Below are positions 1 to 8,207 of a stretch of DNA of 13,798 nucleotides, one piece after another. The stretch covers positions 1,409,928 through 1,423,725 of the forward strand of contig PJRA01000011.1 in assembly GCA_016987375.1 (NCBI GenBank), written 5' to 3'. Every line of letters begins with the position of its first letter. Position 1 is the stretch's first letter. The notes below the pieces were generated by a model, which worked only from the letters and a program-made list of their open reading frames with translations, had not been told where the DNA came from and did no database searches. The position numbers and the translations under genes are program-made. The DNA comes from Brachionus koreanus (lineage: Eukaryota > Rotifera > Eurotatoria > Ploima > Brachionidae).

Positions 1-37
1 TTTCTTAGAAAAAAATAACACAAATTAACTAATTAGA

Positions 38-280
38 TTAGAAAAATAAAAATATAACCAAAATGTATTTTTTATATATAAAAATACTTAATTTATTATT
101 TTTTGTTTTTTGAACCGGCTGTTCTTCTGTGCTTATTTTCGGTAATTTTTCAATAACTTTAACCCTACTTTTATCATCAGTTAAGAATCTCATTAAAATA
201 CTAAATATAAGATAAAAAATACAAAAAAAAGATAGCTCTAAGGGCCAAGTTGCTAGGGTTTGTATAAAATCTAAAAGATT
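38..280 (-). CDS. possible 3'-terminal exon of an unidentified membrane-protein gene
   Basis: I do not recognise this gene. On the minus strand an open frame runs from 280 down to a TAA at 40-38, about 80 codons with no usable start. It is visibly richer in G and C than its surroundings. A likely splice acceptor (cttttag) ends at 279, and a second (ttatatttag) lies inside the frame near 212. The translation has a hydrophobic stretch (LELSFFCIFYLIFSILMRFL), which could be a membrane segment. A charged tail follows (TDDKSRVKVIEKLPKISTEE), then a short hydrophobic end. If the inner acceptor is used, the hydrophobic stretch is mostly intron and the exon starts at ILMRFL. The rest of the gene would lie upstream at higher coordinates or be lost. 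A possible 50-bp minus-strand exon at 853-902 has good splice borders and a frame compatible with the inner acceptor, but this is speculative. Chance openness cannot be excluded. Confidence 0.33.
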   Translation of the reverse strand, partial: NLLDFIQTLATWPLELSFFCIFYLIFSILMRFLTDDKSRVKVIEKLPKISTEEQPVQKTKNNKLSIFIYKKYILVIFLFF

Positions 281-868
281 TTAGTCTAAGTCACAAGAAA
301 AAAATCTAAATATTAGAGCTAGTATCAATAATAAAAAAAATAGAAAAATTTCAAATTATCTTTCAAATTATCGATCATGGCACTTTTTAGCATTCTCCAA
401 AGAAAGAAAACTACAGAAATACAGTTATTACCTGTGAAATAGGAAAATAAGTTTTAGTTCTTATCCTTTAGTTCTTATCTTTGAATTAGATTCAAAAAAC
501 TGATCTTGAGAAATGTTTTGGGGTATTTTTTCGATTATGGGCATTTTTTGAAAATGGATAAGGTTACATTGATATAAAAATGGTGAATAGTTAATTTGAT
601 AAAAAAATCAAGAAAGACAAAAAGCGTAAATTTTTATTTAACATTATCAGATTAATTAATATTTTTATTTTTCGTTTTTTTTGTTGTATAATAGTTTCCT
701 TTCAATCAATATGTAATATTATATTGGAAAAGTGATAAAATAAAACGTAACTGACATTTATTACAAAAATAAGATAAAATTTTTTTATTTTGTTCCAAAT
801 ATTTCAAGTATTTTAGTTTTTTGATTACATATTTTAGTTAGAAAATTGTAATAAAATTATACCTGAGC

Positions 869-890
869 ATGATCATAAAATTATGATCAT
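869..890. repeat. perfect 10-bp palindrome with 2-nt centre
   Basis: atgatcataa and its exact reverse complement ttatgatcat are separated by two bases. The function is unknown. A cruciform or a protein site is possible, but short palindromes are expected in AT-rich DNA. Confidence 0.6.
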
Positions 891-1279
891 AAACTTCAAT
901 ATGCCTAAAAATTATTTCAAATCAAGTTAAAAGACTTTTTTTTTGTTATGTCAAATCGAGTTTTATTAATTAAATAATTTCGTGGATATTGTTCAATACA
1001 TTTAGAACTAGAATCAGAGATCTTTATTTTTTGGCTGTTTTATTAAAGTATGTTTATCAGAAGATAACATTTTTAATCCAAGTCAATTTTGATATTTAAG
1101 ATAGAAAAATTTACTCTTGAAAATTGAAAAAAAATCTATGTCCGGGCTTTGACTTTAATTTTGGACTTTAAAAAACTCTGAATTAAATGCACAATTAGTT
1201 TTGTGTAAAACTATTAAACAATAAAATTGAATGAGAGAGAGAGATAGAGTAAGATAAATGCTAAAAAAATTTGAATTGA

Positions 1280-1317
1280 AATTTTTGATCAAATTTTAAT
1301 AATCATGATCAAAAATT
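1280..1317. repeat. perfect 12-bp inverted repeat, 14-nt loop
   Basis: aatttttgatca at 1280-1291 is matched exactly by tgatcaaaaatt at 1306-1317. No gene is near. It may be the core of a decayed foldback element. Confidence 0.65.
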
Positions 1318-1909
1318 AATTGCTTAAAAAAACGGCCTATTAAAATCAAAATCAGAATTTTTAGATAAGATTCTACTAATTTTAAGTTTCGATTTTAAAA
1401 AAAATTTTATTATTAATAGAATGTATAAGAAATAACACAAAAAAACAATTTAAATTTTTTTGCCCAATTTTTTAACTATAAAAATTTATTTTTAAGTGAT
1501 TTATCTTTATTTTTGTGGATTAAAAAAAAAAATTAAATTTAAAATCACATTTACAAATTTATATCCTACTATGAACTTAATTATACTATTCTTCAAAAAT
1601 GAAGGTAAAGGTAATGAGATTATCAAAATATTAAGTTATCTCTATTTCTTGATATTTAAATTTTTTAGACCTTCATGCTTCTTTTAATGAATTAAAATTT
1701 TAAAAAAAGTGTCCAAATAAGAAGTGATAGGTTTTTTAACGTTTATTTTTTCAGTTTGTATACAAAATTATTAGACGAATTACAGTATATTAGAAGTCCT
1801 TGGAGAAGTTAATTTGAGACTTGACAAAGAGGGGTTTTGGATTCGGAGCTTCTTGAGCTTTCAATGAAAACATCTAAAAGAACTGAAAAGATGGATGCAT
1901 ATTAATTAT

Positions 1910-1942
1910 CGAATTTTGTCTAATCAAAGTTTACAAAATTCG
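1910..1942. repeat. perfect 10-bp inverted repeat, 13-nt loop
   Basis: cgaattttgt at 1910-1919 and acaaaattcg at 1933-1942 are exact reverse complements. Nothing else assigns a role. Confidence 0.55.
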
Positions 1943-2381
1943 AAAAAGCTCAAAAATGCTAAGTGATTCTAGTATTTTTAATTGAGAAATATTATATAAA
2001 AACACATATTTTTTTCCTTTGGATATATTTTCTTTGAACTTTCATTGAACAGCATTGAACTTTCTCATTCATTTTTAAAAAGTACATGACTAAACAATTC
2101 TTAAGATTTAAAAAGCTGACCAAATCGATTAAATATGAAGGTTTAGATAAATCTCAAGTTTTTCTTATCAAGTACCAAATACAACATTAACATTTTTGTC
2201 TTTTGTATTCATGATATTTTCTTAAGTAATTTAATAAAATAATATTAATCATAAAAAATATTTAGAACATTTATTAAATAATAAAGTTTAGGGAACAGTT
2301 TTTAAGTGATTGATCTGGTTTTTCAAAGCATTTTTTCATCATAAATATCCAACTCTTTTCTACTGTTTCTTAATTATTTAG

Positions 2382-2576
2382 TTAACACTCGAAGGCCGGA
2401 GAGATTTTTCGAACCATTTTATTTGAATCTTTTTTTGACTTTTTTTAAATGAAAGTAAAATTTTTTTGTAATATTATTTTTGATTTAGGATATGATTTAA
2501 AGAAATTATAAAAAATGATTAAATCTGTTGAATAAAAAACAAATAAAGGAAGACCCCTCCGGCTTTTAAATGTTAA
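2382..2576. mobile_element. 195-bp TTAA-bounded MITE-like element (element A)
   Basis: The segment begins TTAACACTCGAAGGCCGG and ends CCGGCTTTTAAATGTTAA. Read inward, the two ends agree at 17 of 22 positions, and all five differences are transitions, the pattern of an aged inverted repeat. TTAA stands at both borders, as expected for the target duplication of piggyBac-superfamily transposons. There is no coding capacity, so it would be non-autonomous. Related termini occur at 5205-5630 and 10368-10596, and a piggyBac transposase remnant lies at 5745-6017. The family assignment is inferred. The TTAA borders and matched ends are seen directly. Confidence 0.62.
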
Positions 2577-3506
2577 GAATCTATCTGATCATTTGAAGAG
2601 ACTCTGTTAAGAAAGGAATCAAAATCCAAGTGATGCAAAAAATCAGTTAATCTGCAAGTTGTTTCATAGTTGTTTCAATTTAAATATTTAGTTTTTTGTT
2701 TTTTTGTCTTAAATTCACAAAATATTCGAAAAAGAATCAAATTTATAACACTAAATAAGTGATAAGCCATAATTTTTTTTATTTTAATAATTTTTTCTGT
2801 GATAAGGCTTTGTGTCATTAAATGATCAGTAGATAAATAATAATAATATCCATCTAAATGACTTAGATGAAAAGACAAAATGAAAACGCTCTTTTTTATT
2901 TTTCAAATTTTGAAAAAAAATTAAGTGTTTTCATAATCGTGTTAGTCATTCATTATTTCCTAGTTGAATTGAAAGAATTACCAGAAATAATTTCTCAAAT
3001 TCGATTGTTAAAAACAAGATTAATGGCAATTTGATAAATAAATATTTAATTTTTTTCTTCAACTTTTTTGCATTTTTACTTAGAAAGCTTTCGTTAAAAG
3101 TTGTAGGATTTTTTCAGATTTTTTTTTAAGTCCCAGTTTTAAGTCTAAGTCACAAAAATTTAAGTCAAAGTTATGACTTAAAAAGAAAAAATAAAATTTA
3201 AGTCAAGTCATAACTTTGACTTTCTAACATACCTATTAATTAGCTAAAGAATAATTTTTACTAAAATAATAATTTGGTCTGAAAATTTAAATAATTTTTA
3301 GACCATATTTATTTGATATTTCTTATAATTAAAAAAATTTTCAGAAAAACTAACAAAGACTTTTCAATAATTAATTAGTTTAAATATGTATTAAATTTTT
3401 ATCAATTCTATTAATTGGTAAATATTTTGGAAAAAAAAACATTTAATTAAAACGCCTATTTGAAATATATTACCTGAAAAAACTTGCTATTTAAACTATT
3501 TACTGA
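2577..3506. other. AT-rich stretch without a recognisable gene
   Basis: No coding region is supportable. The 67-codon minus-strand frame at 2675-2878 is low-complexity and matches no family I know. The notable content is the AAGTC-rich foldback at 3141-3222, listed separately. Confidence 0.5.
3162..3222. repeat. perfect 18-bp inverted repeat in an AAGTC-rich tract
   Basis: aagtcaaagttatgactt at 3162-3179 is matched base for base by its reverse complement at 3205-3222, around a 25-nt A-rich loop. The surrounding tract (3128-3222) repeats the word aagtc on both strands. A 14-base string from it, agtctaagtcacaa (3142-3155), recurs at 283-296. This suggests a dispersed foldback or satellite-like repeat. 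It lies about 500 bp upstream of NDUFAF5, but nothing ties it to that gene. Confidence 0.75.
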
Positions 3507-3611
3507 TCATTTAATTAACTTGGTATAATTCGGGACCATAATTACACATCGCTTGATATTATAATCGGCATATTCTTGCACACAGTTCATAGATTCAACA
3601 ATCAATGTCAT
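3507..3611 (-). CDS. coding-like 34-codon frame divergent from NDUFAF5 (doubtful)
   Basis: On the minus strand an ATG at 3611-3609 opens 34 codons (beginning MTLIVESMNCVQEYADYN) to a TGA at 3509-3507. The frame is also open about 60 bases further upstream. The patch is richer in G and C than its flanks, and the translation has normal-looking composition with two Cys and several acidic residues. I recognise no family. It lies 125 bp from the NDUFAF5 start in divergent orientation. It could therefore be a first exon of a neighbour, a fossil coding fragment, or simply the GC-richer promoter region of NDUFAF5. The last is at least as likely. Confidence 0.18.
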   Translation of the reverse strand: MTLIVESMNCVQEYADYNIKRCVIMVPNYTKLIK

Positions 3612-3672
3612 TAAAAGAGTAAAAGGCTTTGTGTTATTTTTAAATTTTAAGAATTTCACACTTATTATTCAA

Positions 3673-3688
3673 ATATTTCTTATTTTAG
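3673..3688 (+). promoter_or_regulatory. putative 3' splice acceptor in the NDUFAF5 leader
   Basis: The pyrimidine-rich string ending ttcttattttag lies 47 bases before the NDUFAF5 start codon. It resembles the 3' splice sites inside the gene. It could close a 5'-UTR intron, or accept a spliced leader if this lineage trans-splices, as is reported for rotifers. Only a transcript could decide. Confidence 0.4.
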
Positions 3689-3735
3689 ATAGAATTAAAG
3701 CTAATTGATAAAAAATAAAAAATAGATTCTTGAGC

Positions 3736-4984
3736 ATGGTTTTCAACATATTTATTAGAAGACTAACAACTTCGAGTGTGCTAAGAGCCAAACCGCTACC
3801 GCCAAATTTAAATATCTTTGACAGAGAAACAAAAAAAATTCAGCGCAATAGAACAGCCTACTACCCTGAATACACAAATTACGAATACATAAAATCAGAA
3901 GTAGGTTACCGGGTTGCAGATAGGGTATTCGATGTAAAAAGAGAATTCAACTCCGTTCTTGATCTTGGCTGTCAAAGGGGCTATGTAAGCAAAAATTTGA
4001 CTAAGGTATATCAATAACTTTGGCTTGACTCGAATAACCATTATTCAAAGGAAACAGTAAAAAAAATTTATATGTTTGACATGTCTGATAAAATGCTTGA
4101 ACAAGCTGAACTTCCAGAAGAAGGAATTCAAATCGAAAAAAAAACTTTCGATGAAGAAGACGATTTGCCTTTCGACAATGATTCACTAGACCTTATTGTC
4201 AGTAGTCTTAAGTAACTGTGTATTAAATTAATAGAACAAAAAAATTTATATTCATATGAATGTAAGCCTTCATTGGGTGAACAATCTACCGAAATTATTC
4301 AAAGAGAGCGCTAGAGTATTGAAAAAAGATTGCCCTATTATTGGCGCTATGTTTGCTGGTGATACTTTGTTTGAGCTTAGGGTTAGTTTACAGTTAGCTG
4401 AACTTGAGCGAAAAGGGGTAAATTAAAATAAATCCTGAATTTAATGATCTAAACTTTTTGCCTAGGGTTTAACTCCGAGAATATCGCCATTCACTACTCC
4501 TCAGGACATTGGTGGATTATTAACTTCTAATGGATTTAATTTATTAACACTTGATTTTGACGAAATTCAAATTTCTTATCCTTCTATATTTGAGTTAATG
4601 TACGATTTAAAAGGAATGGGTGAGAGTAATTGCAGTTGGAAGCGAAAATTTAACCTTAGTCCTGATACATTAATGGCTGCTCAATCAATTTATCAAGGTG
4701 ATTTGTCAAAGCAAAAATAAAAAAGTTTAAATTAAGCTAAAATTTAATATAAGAAATGTATGGAAATGATGACGGTTCTATTCCTGCTACTTATCAAATA
4801 TTATATTTCATTGCTTGGAAACCTCATAAATCACAAGTAAAATTTTTGTTCATTTTTACTGACAAATTTGCAATCTTTTTTTGTAAAGGCTAAGCCCGCT
4901 AAAAGAGGAAGTGCAAATGTTTCGTTCAAAGAATTGCCCAAAGTATTAGAACAAAAAACAAATGAAAAAAAAACCGAATCATAA
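3736..4984 (+). CDS. NDUFAF5: NDUFAF5, mitochondrial arginine hydroxylase for complex I assembly (6 exons)
   Basis: The human homologue is a mitochondrial matrix SAM-methyltransferase-fold protein that hydroxylates an arginine of NDUFS7 early in complex I assembly. The coding exons are 3736-4005, 4051-4211, 4267-4417, 4466-4697, 4754-4836 and 4889-4984. They total 993 bp, or 330 residues, against about 345 in human. All five introns are GT-AG and only 45, 55, 48, 56 and 52 bp long, and the joined frame is open. Identifying segments are [28 protein letters not shown] motif I LDLGCQRG (residues 75-82), [60 protein letters not shown] and DGSIPATYQ. The N-terminus is basic and free of acidic residues, fitting a mitochondrial presequence. 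I chose the ATG at 3736; the frame is open two codons further, but only to a TTG. In motif I, Gln replaces the usual second Gly of LDLGCGRG. The exon 2/3 join gives Asn where human has Ser. Confidence 0.93.
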
Positions 4985-5012
4985 TTACTATTTTTTTATA
5001 TTTAATTTATGA

Positions 5013-5018
5013 AATAAA
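5013..5018 (+). terminator. AATAAA polyadenylation signal of NDUFAF5
   Basis: A canonical AATAAA begins 28 bases after the NDUFAF5 stop codon. A second copy is at 5032-5037. A very short 3' UTR fits the compact gene. The hexamer is common in DNA this AT-rich, so position is the main support. Confidence 0.55.
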
Positions 5019-5204
5019 ACCAAAATTAATTAATAAAAGCTAATTTATTTTTATTGTAAATAACATTGAAACAAATCAAATATGTAAATTTAAAAAAAGA
5101 TTGATAGTTCATAAAATTTATCTAATATTTTATTTAGTTTATTTTTCAAAATAAATTAAAAAAAATCTGAAAAATCAAGATCCATATTTAGAAACAAATT
5201 TAAT

Positions 5205-5630
5205 AAAACACTCAAAGGCCGAGCAGTTTTTTAGGCCCTTTATGAAACCTTCAAAATCATTTTTAAGATTTGTCAAACAACTATACTTTAGACCGTTTAT
5301 CAGTGACAGAATCCACACATCTTAACTCACTAACATCTAATTGTCCATCTGGAGCAATTCGGGAACATCAAAAGAAAATGACTAAGCAACTTATAAGAAT
5401 AAAACACAGAGAAAGATTCCTGAAAAATCGAGCTGTAAACGCGTAGAACTAATTACCAATTAAAGTTGTTAATGCAAAATCTAAAAATGAATTTGAAATT
5501 AAACTATATGAAACTATTGAAACAAAAAGATTAATTATATTATTAAATAACTAATTTGAAAATTAAATTTAAAAAGAAATCTTAGCATTTCCGGACTTTA
5601 ATGAAAAAAAATCAGGCTTTCTAGTGTTAA
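5205..5630. mobile_element. degraded TTAA-type element related to element A (element C)
   Basis: The left end, ACACTCAAAGGCCGAGCAG from 5207, closely matches the left end of element A (ACACTCGAAGGCCGGAGAG). The four bases before its CACT (5205-5208) are AAAA instead of TTAA, so that border has decayed or was misjudged. The right end, GGCTTTCTAGTGTTAA (5615-5630), matches the right ends of elements A and B and finishes with an intact TTAA. The interior carries the interrupted coding-like frame at 5267-5551. It may be a non-autonomous piggyBac-type element that captured coding sequence. Alternatively, two unrelated ends may have become juxtaposed, since a transposase fragment lies just to the right. 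Confidence 0.42.
5267..5551 (+). pseudogene. interrupted coding-like frame inside element C
   Basis: I do not recognise this. A plus-strand frame is open for 59 codons (5267-5443), then meets TAG at 5444 and TAA at 5450. It continues open in the same frame for another 33 codons to a TAA at 5552. The first part has clearly protein-like composition, including LTSNCPSGAIREHQKK and KQLIRIKHRERFLKNRA, and is richer in G and C than the surrounding DNA. The second part includes PIKVVNAKSKNEFEIKLYET. No ATG precedes the first part. The pattern fits a decayed exon or transposon coding fragment with two nearby nonsense changes. Splicing around the stops would need an intron of 31 bp, shorter than any other here, so I prefer a pseudogene. 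Confidence 0.42.
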
Positions 5631-5744
5631 CATTAGTGTATTATTATGAGGATTTATATTAATAAGACATTTTTGAATTTTTTAAAATGTTTCAATTTGA
5701 GCTCTTTTCACGAAAAAAGCTTCGATTTAAGCTAGAAAAATTAG

Positions 5745-6017
5745 CTCCCGAACACTGTAAATGATTATAATTTAAAGAAAGTTGATGAAGATTGTGTTGA
5801 TAGTATGACTTAAATCTATTCAACAATATGTCAATCTCAAAGATGGCTTCTCAGTGTGTTTTTCAATTTCCTAAACATGACAACAATCAATAATTGGGTT
5901 TTATTCAAAAATGTAAATAGTTCAACTCTACCTCGTAGGAAATTTTCTGTTCATTTAGTTAAGTCATTTTTTTTTCATTTCAAGGCTAATCAACAGGCTA
6001 GTGCCCTTGTTTTTTAG
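5745..6017 (+). pseudogene. piggyBac transposase remnant, C-terminal part
   Basis: This frame encodes the end of a DDE transposase of the piggyBac (DDE_Tnp_1_7) superfamily, which cuts and pastes DNA at TTAA. Motifs in order are VNDYN (5757-5771), a position-matched but degraded version of the D-Y-N then G-V-D segment (KKVDEDCVDSMT), IYS, and SQRWLLSVFFNFLNMTTIN, which matches the family's RWP..(V/I)FF..LD....NA..LY block. NWVLFKN and LPRRKFSVHLVK follow, matching the family's R-R-x-F-(x)n-L ending. A TAA at 5811-5813 interrupts the frame between VDSMT and IYS, and the upstream catalytic part is missing, so it is dead. The final residues after HLVK, up to the TAG at 6015-6017, look unlike the family. 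They include caggctagtg (5993-6002), which resembles a right terminus of the nearby TTAA elements, so the coding part may really end earlier. The Cys-rich C-terminal finger of many family members is absent. Confidence 0.78.
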
Positions 6018-7520
6018 ACTGATTAACACTTCATTTATTTATATTTTAAAAAAAGTTAATTACTTTAAAAAATACAAATACAAGTTTTGACTAATTAGAA
6101 AAATTAAACATTGAAAAATTTAAATCAAATCTTTTAACAAAATCTATAAAAATTAAATTTATATTAATGTATATAGAAAGCTTGAAAGCTGTGATCTCTT
6201 GATTACATTTAGCAAATTAGATTTTTAAAACCATTTTTATAAAATATTATTTAAATTTTTCTTCAAATAATTTATACTTTGAAAATTTTTGTAAGATTCT
6301 AATGAAATAAATATAAATTTCATTTGAAGATATCGATAAAATTTCGATGCTCTCGGAAGGTATTGATTTTAAAAATATTGATATTTTTTATTGATTTTGT
6401 AAATCGATTTAAAGCACTAATTTTAGATATGATTGAAAAAATAGTCAAAATTAAATCAGATTTAATTTATTAAATAAAAAAATGGCTCGCATTTTCATTT
6501 GTACAAATGTTTCACCAATTTTAAGGCGAAAATTAAAAATTTTGAGTCAAAGATTAAATCGTTTTAGTTTGAATAATGATAAATGAAAAAATTTAAATTG
6601 TTTTCTAAATGTAAGAAAATAGCAAAAATAAAAAAGACTTTGAAATAACTTTTTATGATAAATGAGACATGAGACGGCGTGACTATGAGGCTTTGATTCC
6701 CTATTTTTTTTTATAAATTTTTCATAAAGACTTTTTTGAAAAACCTATTAAAAAATGTATATTGCCATATATTATATATTATATTAAATTGTTTGTTATT
6801 TTTTCTTTGTTTAAACAATATTTTATCGTCAATTTGTCATATGCAATGTTTAATTTGCTTTTTTCAAGAAATAAATGCTTTGGATAAATTTTTTTATCAA
6901 CTTCAGTTTTATTTATAATGAAAATCATATTTAAAATTTTTTAAAGAGGTCAGTTTATTTGACAACAATTTTTAAAATTGAGAAACTATTTTTATAAAGT
7001 CTAATCATTTGTTACATTTTAGTACAACTTTTAATGACAAGTTATTAAAATTTTAAATTTGGAAATTTATTCGAAAAATGAGTGCTTCAAATTTTTCTAT
7101 CAAAATAAAATATAGTTCTAAAAAATATTAGTGAAATTGTTTTTCGAAAATCGTCTTTTCTTCAAATGTTCCTTAATTATTAAACTTTTTTAATTTTGAT
7201 ATTTTTAAATATCATGGAAGAAAGATTTTCCAAACTAGAAACAATTCTTTCATAGAAAATAAAAATTAATTAAAAAAGGGTTATGTTTAATAAACTAAAT
7301 ATTAAAAAATTGGTTTTAATGTTCAGAAAATTAGCTTTTTTAACATATTTATCGTTTAAAACACTTAATTAAACCAAGCAGTATTCATTTATCAAAAATT
7401 TTATCAACATTCAATTATTAATCACAAAAACTATATTATTTATAACTAAGAGACTATAATTTAGATTGAAAACTATTAACTTTGATAAGAATTAAAATAA
7501 ATTAAATTAATTGATTATTT
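6018..7520. other. AT-rich intergenic stretch, no gene supported
   Basis: Nothing convincing is coded here. A 34-codon ATG frame at 6482-6586 (MARIFICTNVSPIL...) has a good A-rich start context but no other support. The 60-codon frame at 6736-6918 starts at a non-ATG codon and is low-complexity. At 6023 a TTAACACTTC string resembles a left end of the TTAA elements but has no matching right end that I can see. Confidence 0.5.
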
Positions 7521-7526
7521 TTTATT
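7521..7526 (-). terminator. candidate AATAAA polyadenylation signal of RPS18
   Basis: On the minus strand AATAAA lies 62 bases beyond the RPS18 stop. A second copy at 7593-7588 overlaps the stop codon itself (AAATAAATC) and would give an extremely short 3' UTR. I cannot tell which is used. Confidence 0.4.
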
Positions 7527-7588
7527 GATAAATTGCTATTCTGGTGTAAAGAATATCAATTTTATAAATAAAAAGAAAAATTTTAGAT

Positions 7589-8207
7589 TTATTTGCCTTT
7601 CTTTTTGGATACACCAACAGTACGACCACGTCTACCGGTGGTTTTGGTATGTTGACCTCTGACTCGGAGACCCCAGTAGTGTCTCAAGCCTCTGTGTGAT
7701 CTGATTTTTTTTAGACGCTCAAAGTCCTCACGCAATTTGTTATCCAAACCGTTCGAAATGACTTGAGAGTATTTTCCGTCTTTAACATCTTTTTGTCTGT
7801 TCAAAAACCAGTCCGGAATTTTGTATTGACGTGGATTGGCTATGATTGTAAGAACACGGTCAACTTCTTCTTCTGTCAATTCACCAGCTCTTTTGTTGGT
7901 ATCAATATCGGCTTTTCTCAAGCAAAGAAACGAAAATCGACGACCAACACCCTTAATGGAAGTCAGAGCAAAAGGTACTTTGATTCTACCATCGATGTTT
8001 GTGTTCATAACACGAAGAATGTGTTGAAACTTTTCCGGTACAACTAGTGCGGACTACAAAAATTATTATAGCAATAAATTTTTGATAAAGATTTATAATT
8101 TTGTTAATTAATCTGCCATTTGTCCATGTATTCCAACGATTAAATCGGATTTTGATTAATTAACAAAATTTTTTGCTAAAAAAATTCAAAAATATCATAT
8201 TTACCAT
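7589..8207 (-). CDS. RPS18: RPS18, 40S ribosomal protein S18 (uS13), 2 coding exons
   Basis: RPS18 is a small-subunit ribosomal protein of the uS13 family. It sits in the head of the 40S subunit and contacts 18S rRNA and, through intersubunit bridges, the 60S subunit. Exon 2 (8053-7589) encodes [20 protein letters not shown] through a C-terminus of [46 protein letters not shown]-like [17 protein letters not shown] and [10 protein letters not shown] are near-invariant family blocks. The start codon is alone: the internal ATG at 8008 would remove a conserved N-terminus. Upstream, an ATG at 8207-8205 followed directly by gtaaat provides the initiator, with a 151-bp GT-AG intron (8204-8054). The joined protein is 155 residues, against 152 in human. 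It is intact and under evident constraint. The exon 1 call rests on frame, splice motifs and family length, not a transcript. Confidence 0.95.
8097..8170 (-). repeat. perfect 17-bp hairpin inside the RPS18 intron
   Basis: aattttgttaattaatc at 8097-8113 and its exact reverse complement at 8154-8170 form a stem around a 40-nt loop that is richer in G and C than the rest of the intron. The stem-loop occupies half of the 151-bp intron. Ribosomal-protein introns often host snoRNAs, but I see no convincing C/D pair or H/ACA arrangement. It could be a structured intron element, a small ncRNA or a foldback insertion. Confidence 0.7.

Larger units (their letters stand above)
284..2381. other. AT-rich gene-poor stretch with hairpins and short repeats
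   Basis: No gene is supportable here. The longest annotated-style frame (around 1496-1687) starts at a non-ATG codon and has the low-complexity F/L/I/K composition of translated AT-rich DNA. The stretch holds a 14-bp-period duplication of tttagttcttatc (453-479), a short GA run (1233-1244) and the hairpins listed separately. At 1750-1960 composition rises: a strong acceptor-like ttattttttcag ends at 1754, followed by a short frame (LYTKLLDELQYIRSPWRS then stop). On the opposite strand lies a 26-codon open piece. These could be remnants of a mobile element, but nothing identifies them. Confidence 0.5.

Noticed and set aside
1496..1687. 63-codon plus-strand frame
   Set aside because: It starts at a non-ATG codon, has low-complexity K/F/I/L composition, and shows no motif. 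It is expected by chance in AT-rich DNA.
2407..2416. GGTTCGA-like string on the minus strand, considered as a tRNA T-loop
   Set aside because: The flanking bases do not form the T-stem, and no acceptor or anticodon arm can be built.
4001..4186. 61-codon minus-strand frame over NDUFAF5 exon 2
   Set aside because: It is antisense to a confirmed coding exon and crosses an intron, so it is a shadow.
6482..6586. 34-codon ATG frame beginning MARIFICTN
   Set aside because: It has a good start context but is too short, with no homology recalled and no transcript features.
6736..6918. 60-codon plus-strand frame
   Set aside because: Its composition is that of translated AT-rich noncoding DNA, with no ATG start and no family match.
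7763..8047. Two plus-strand frames (7763-8047 and 7836-8027) opposite RPS18
   Set aside because: They are antisense shadows of the highly constrained RPS18 exon. Their translations show no family features.
8054..8204. Box C/D or H/ACA snoRNA in the RPS18 intron
   Set aside because: I found only a weak TGATA-like C box and no D box or ACA tail in the right places, so only the hairpin is reported.
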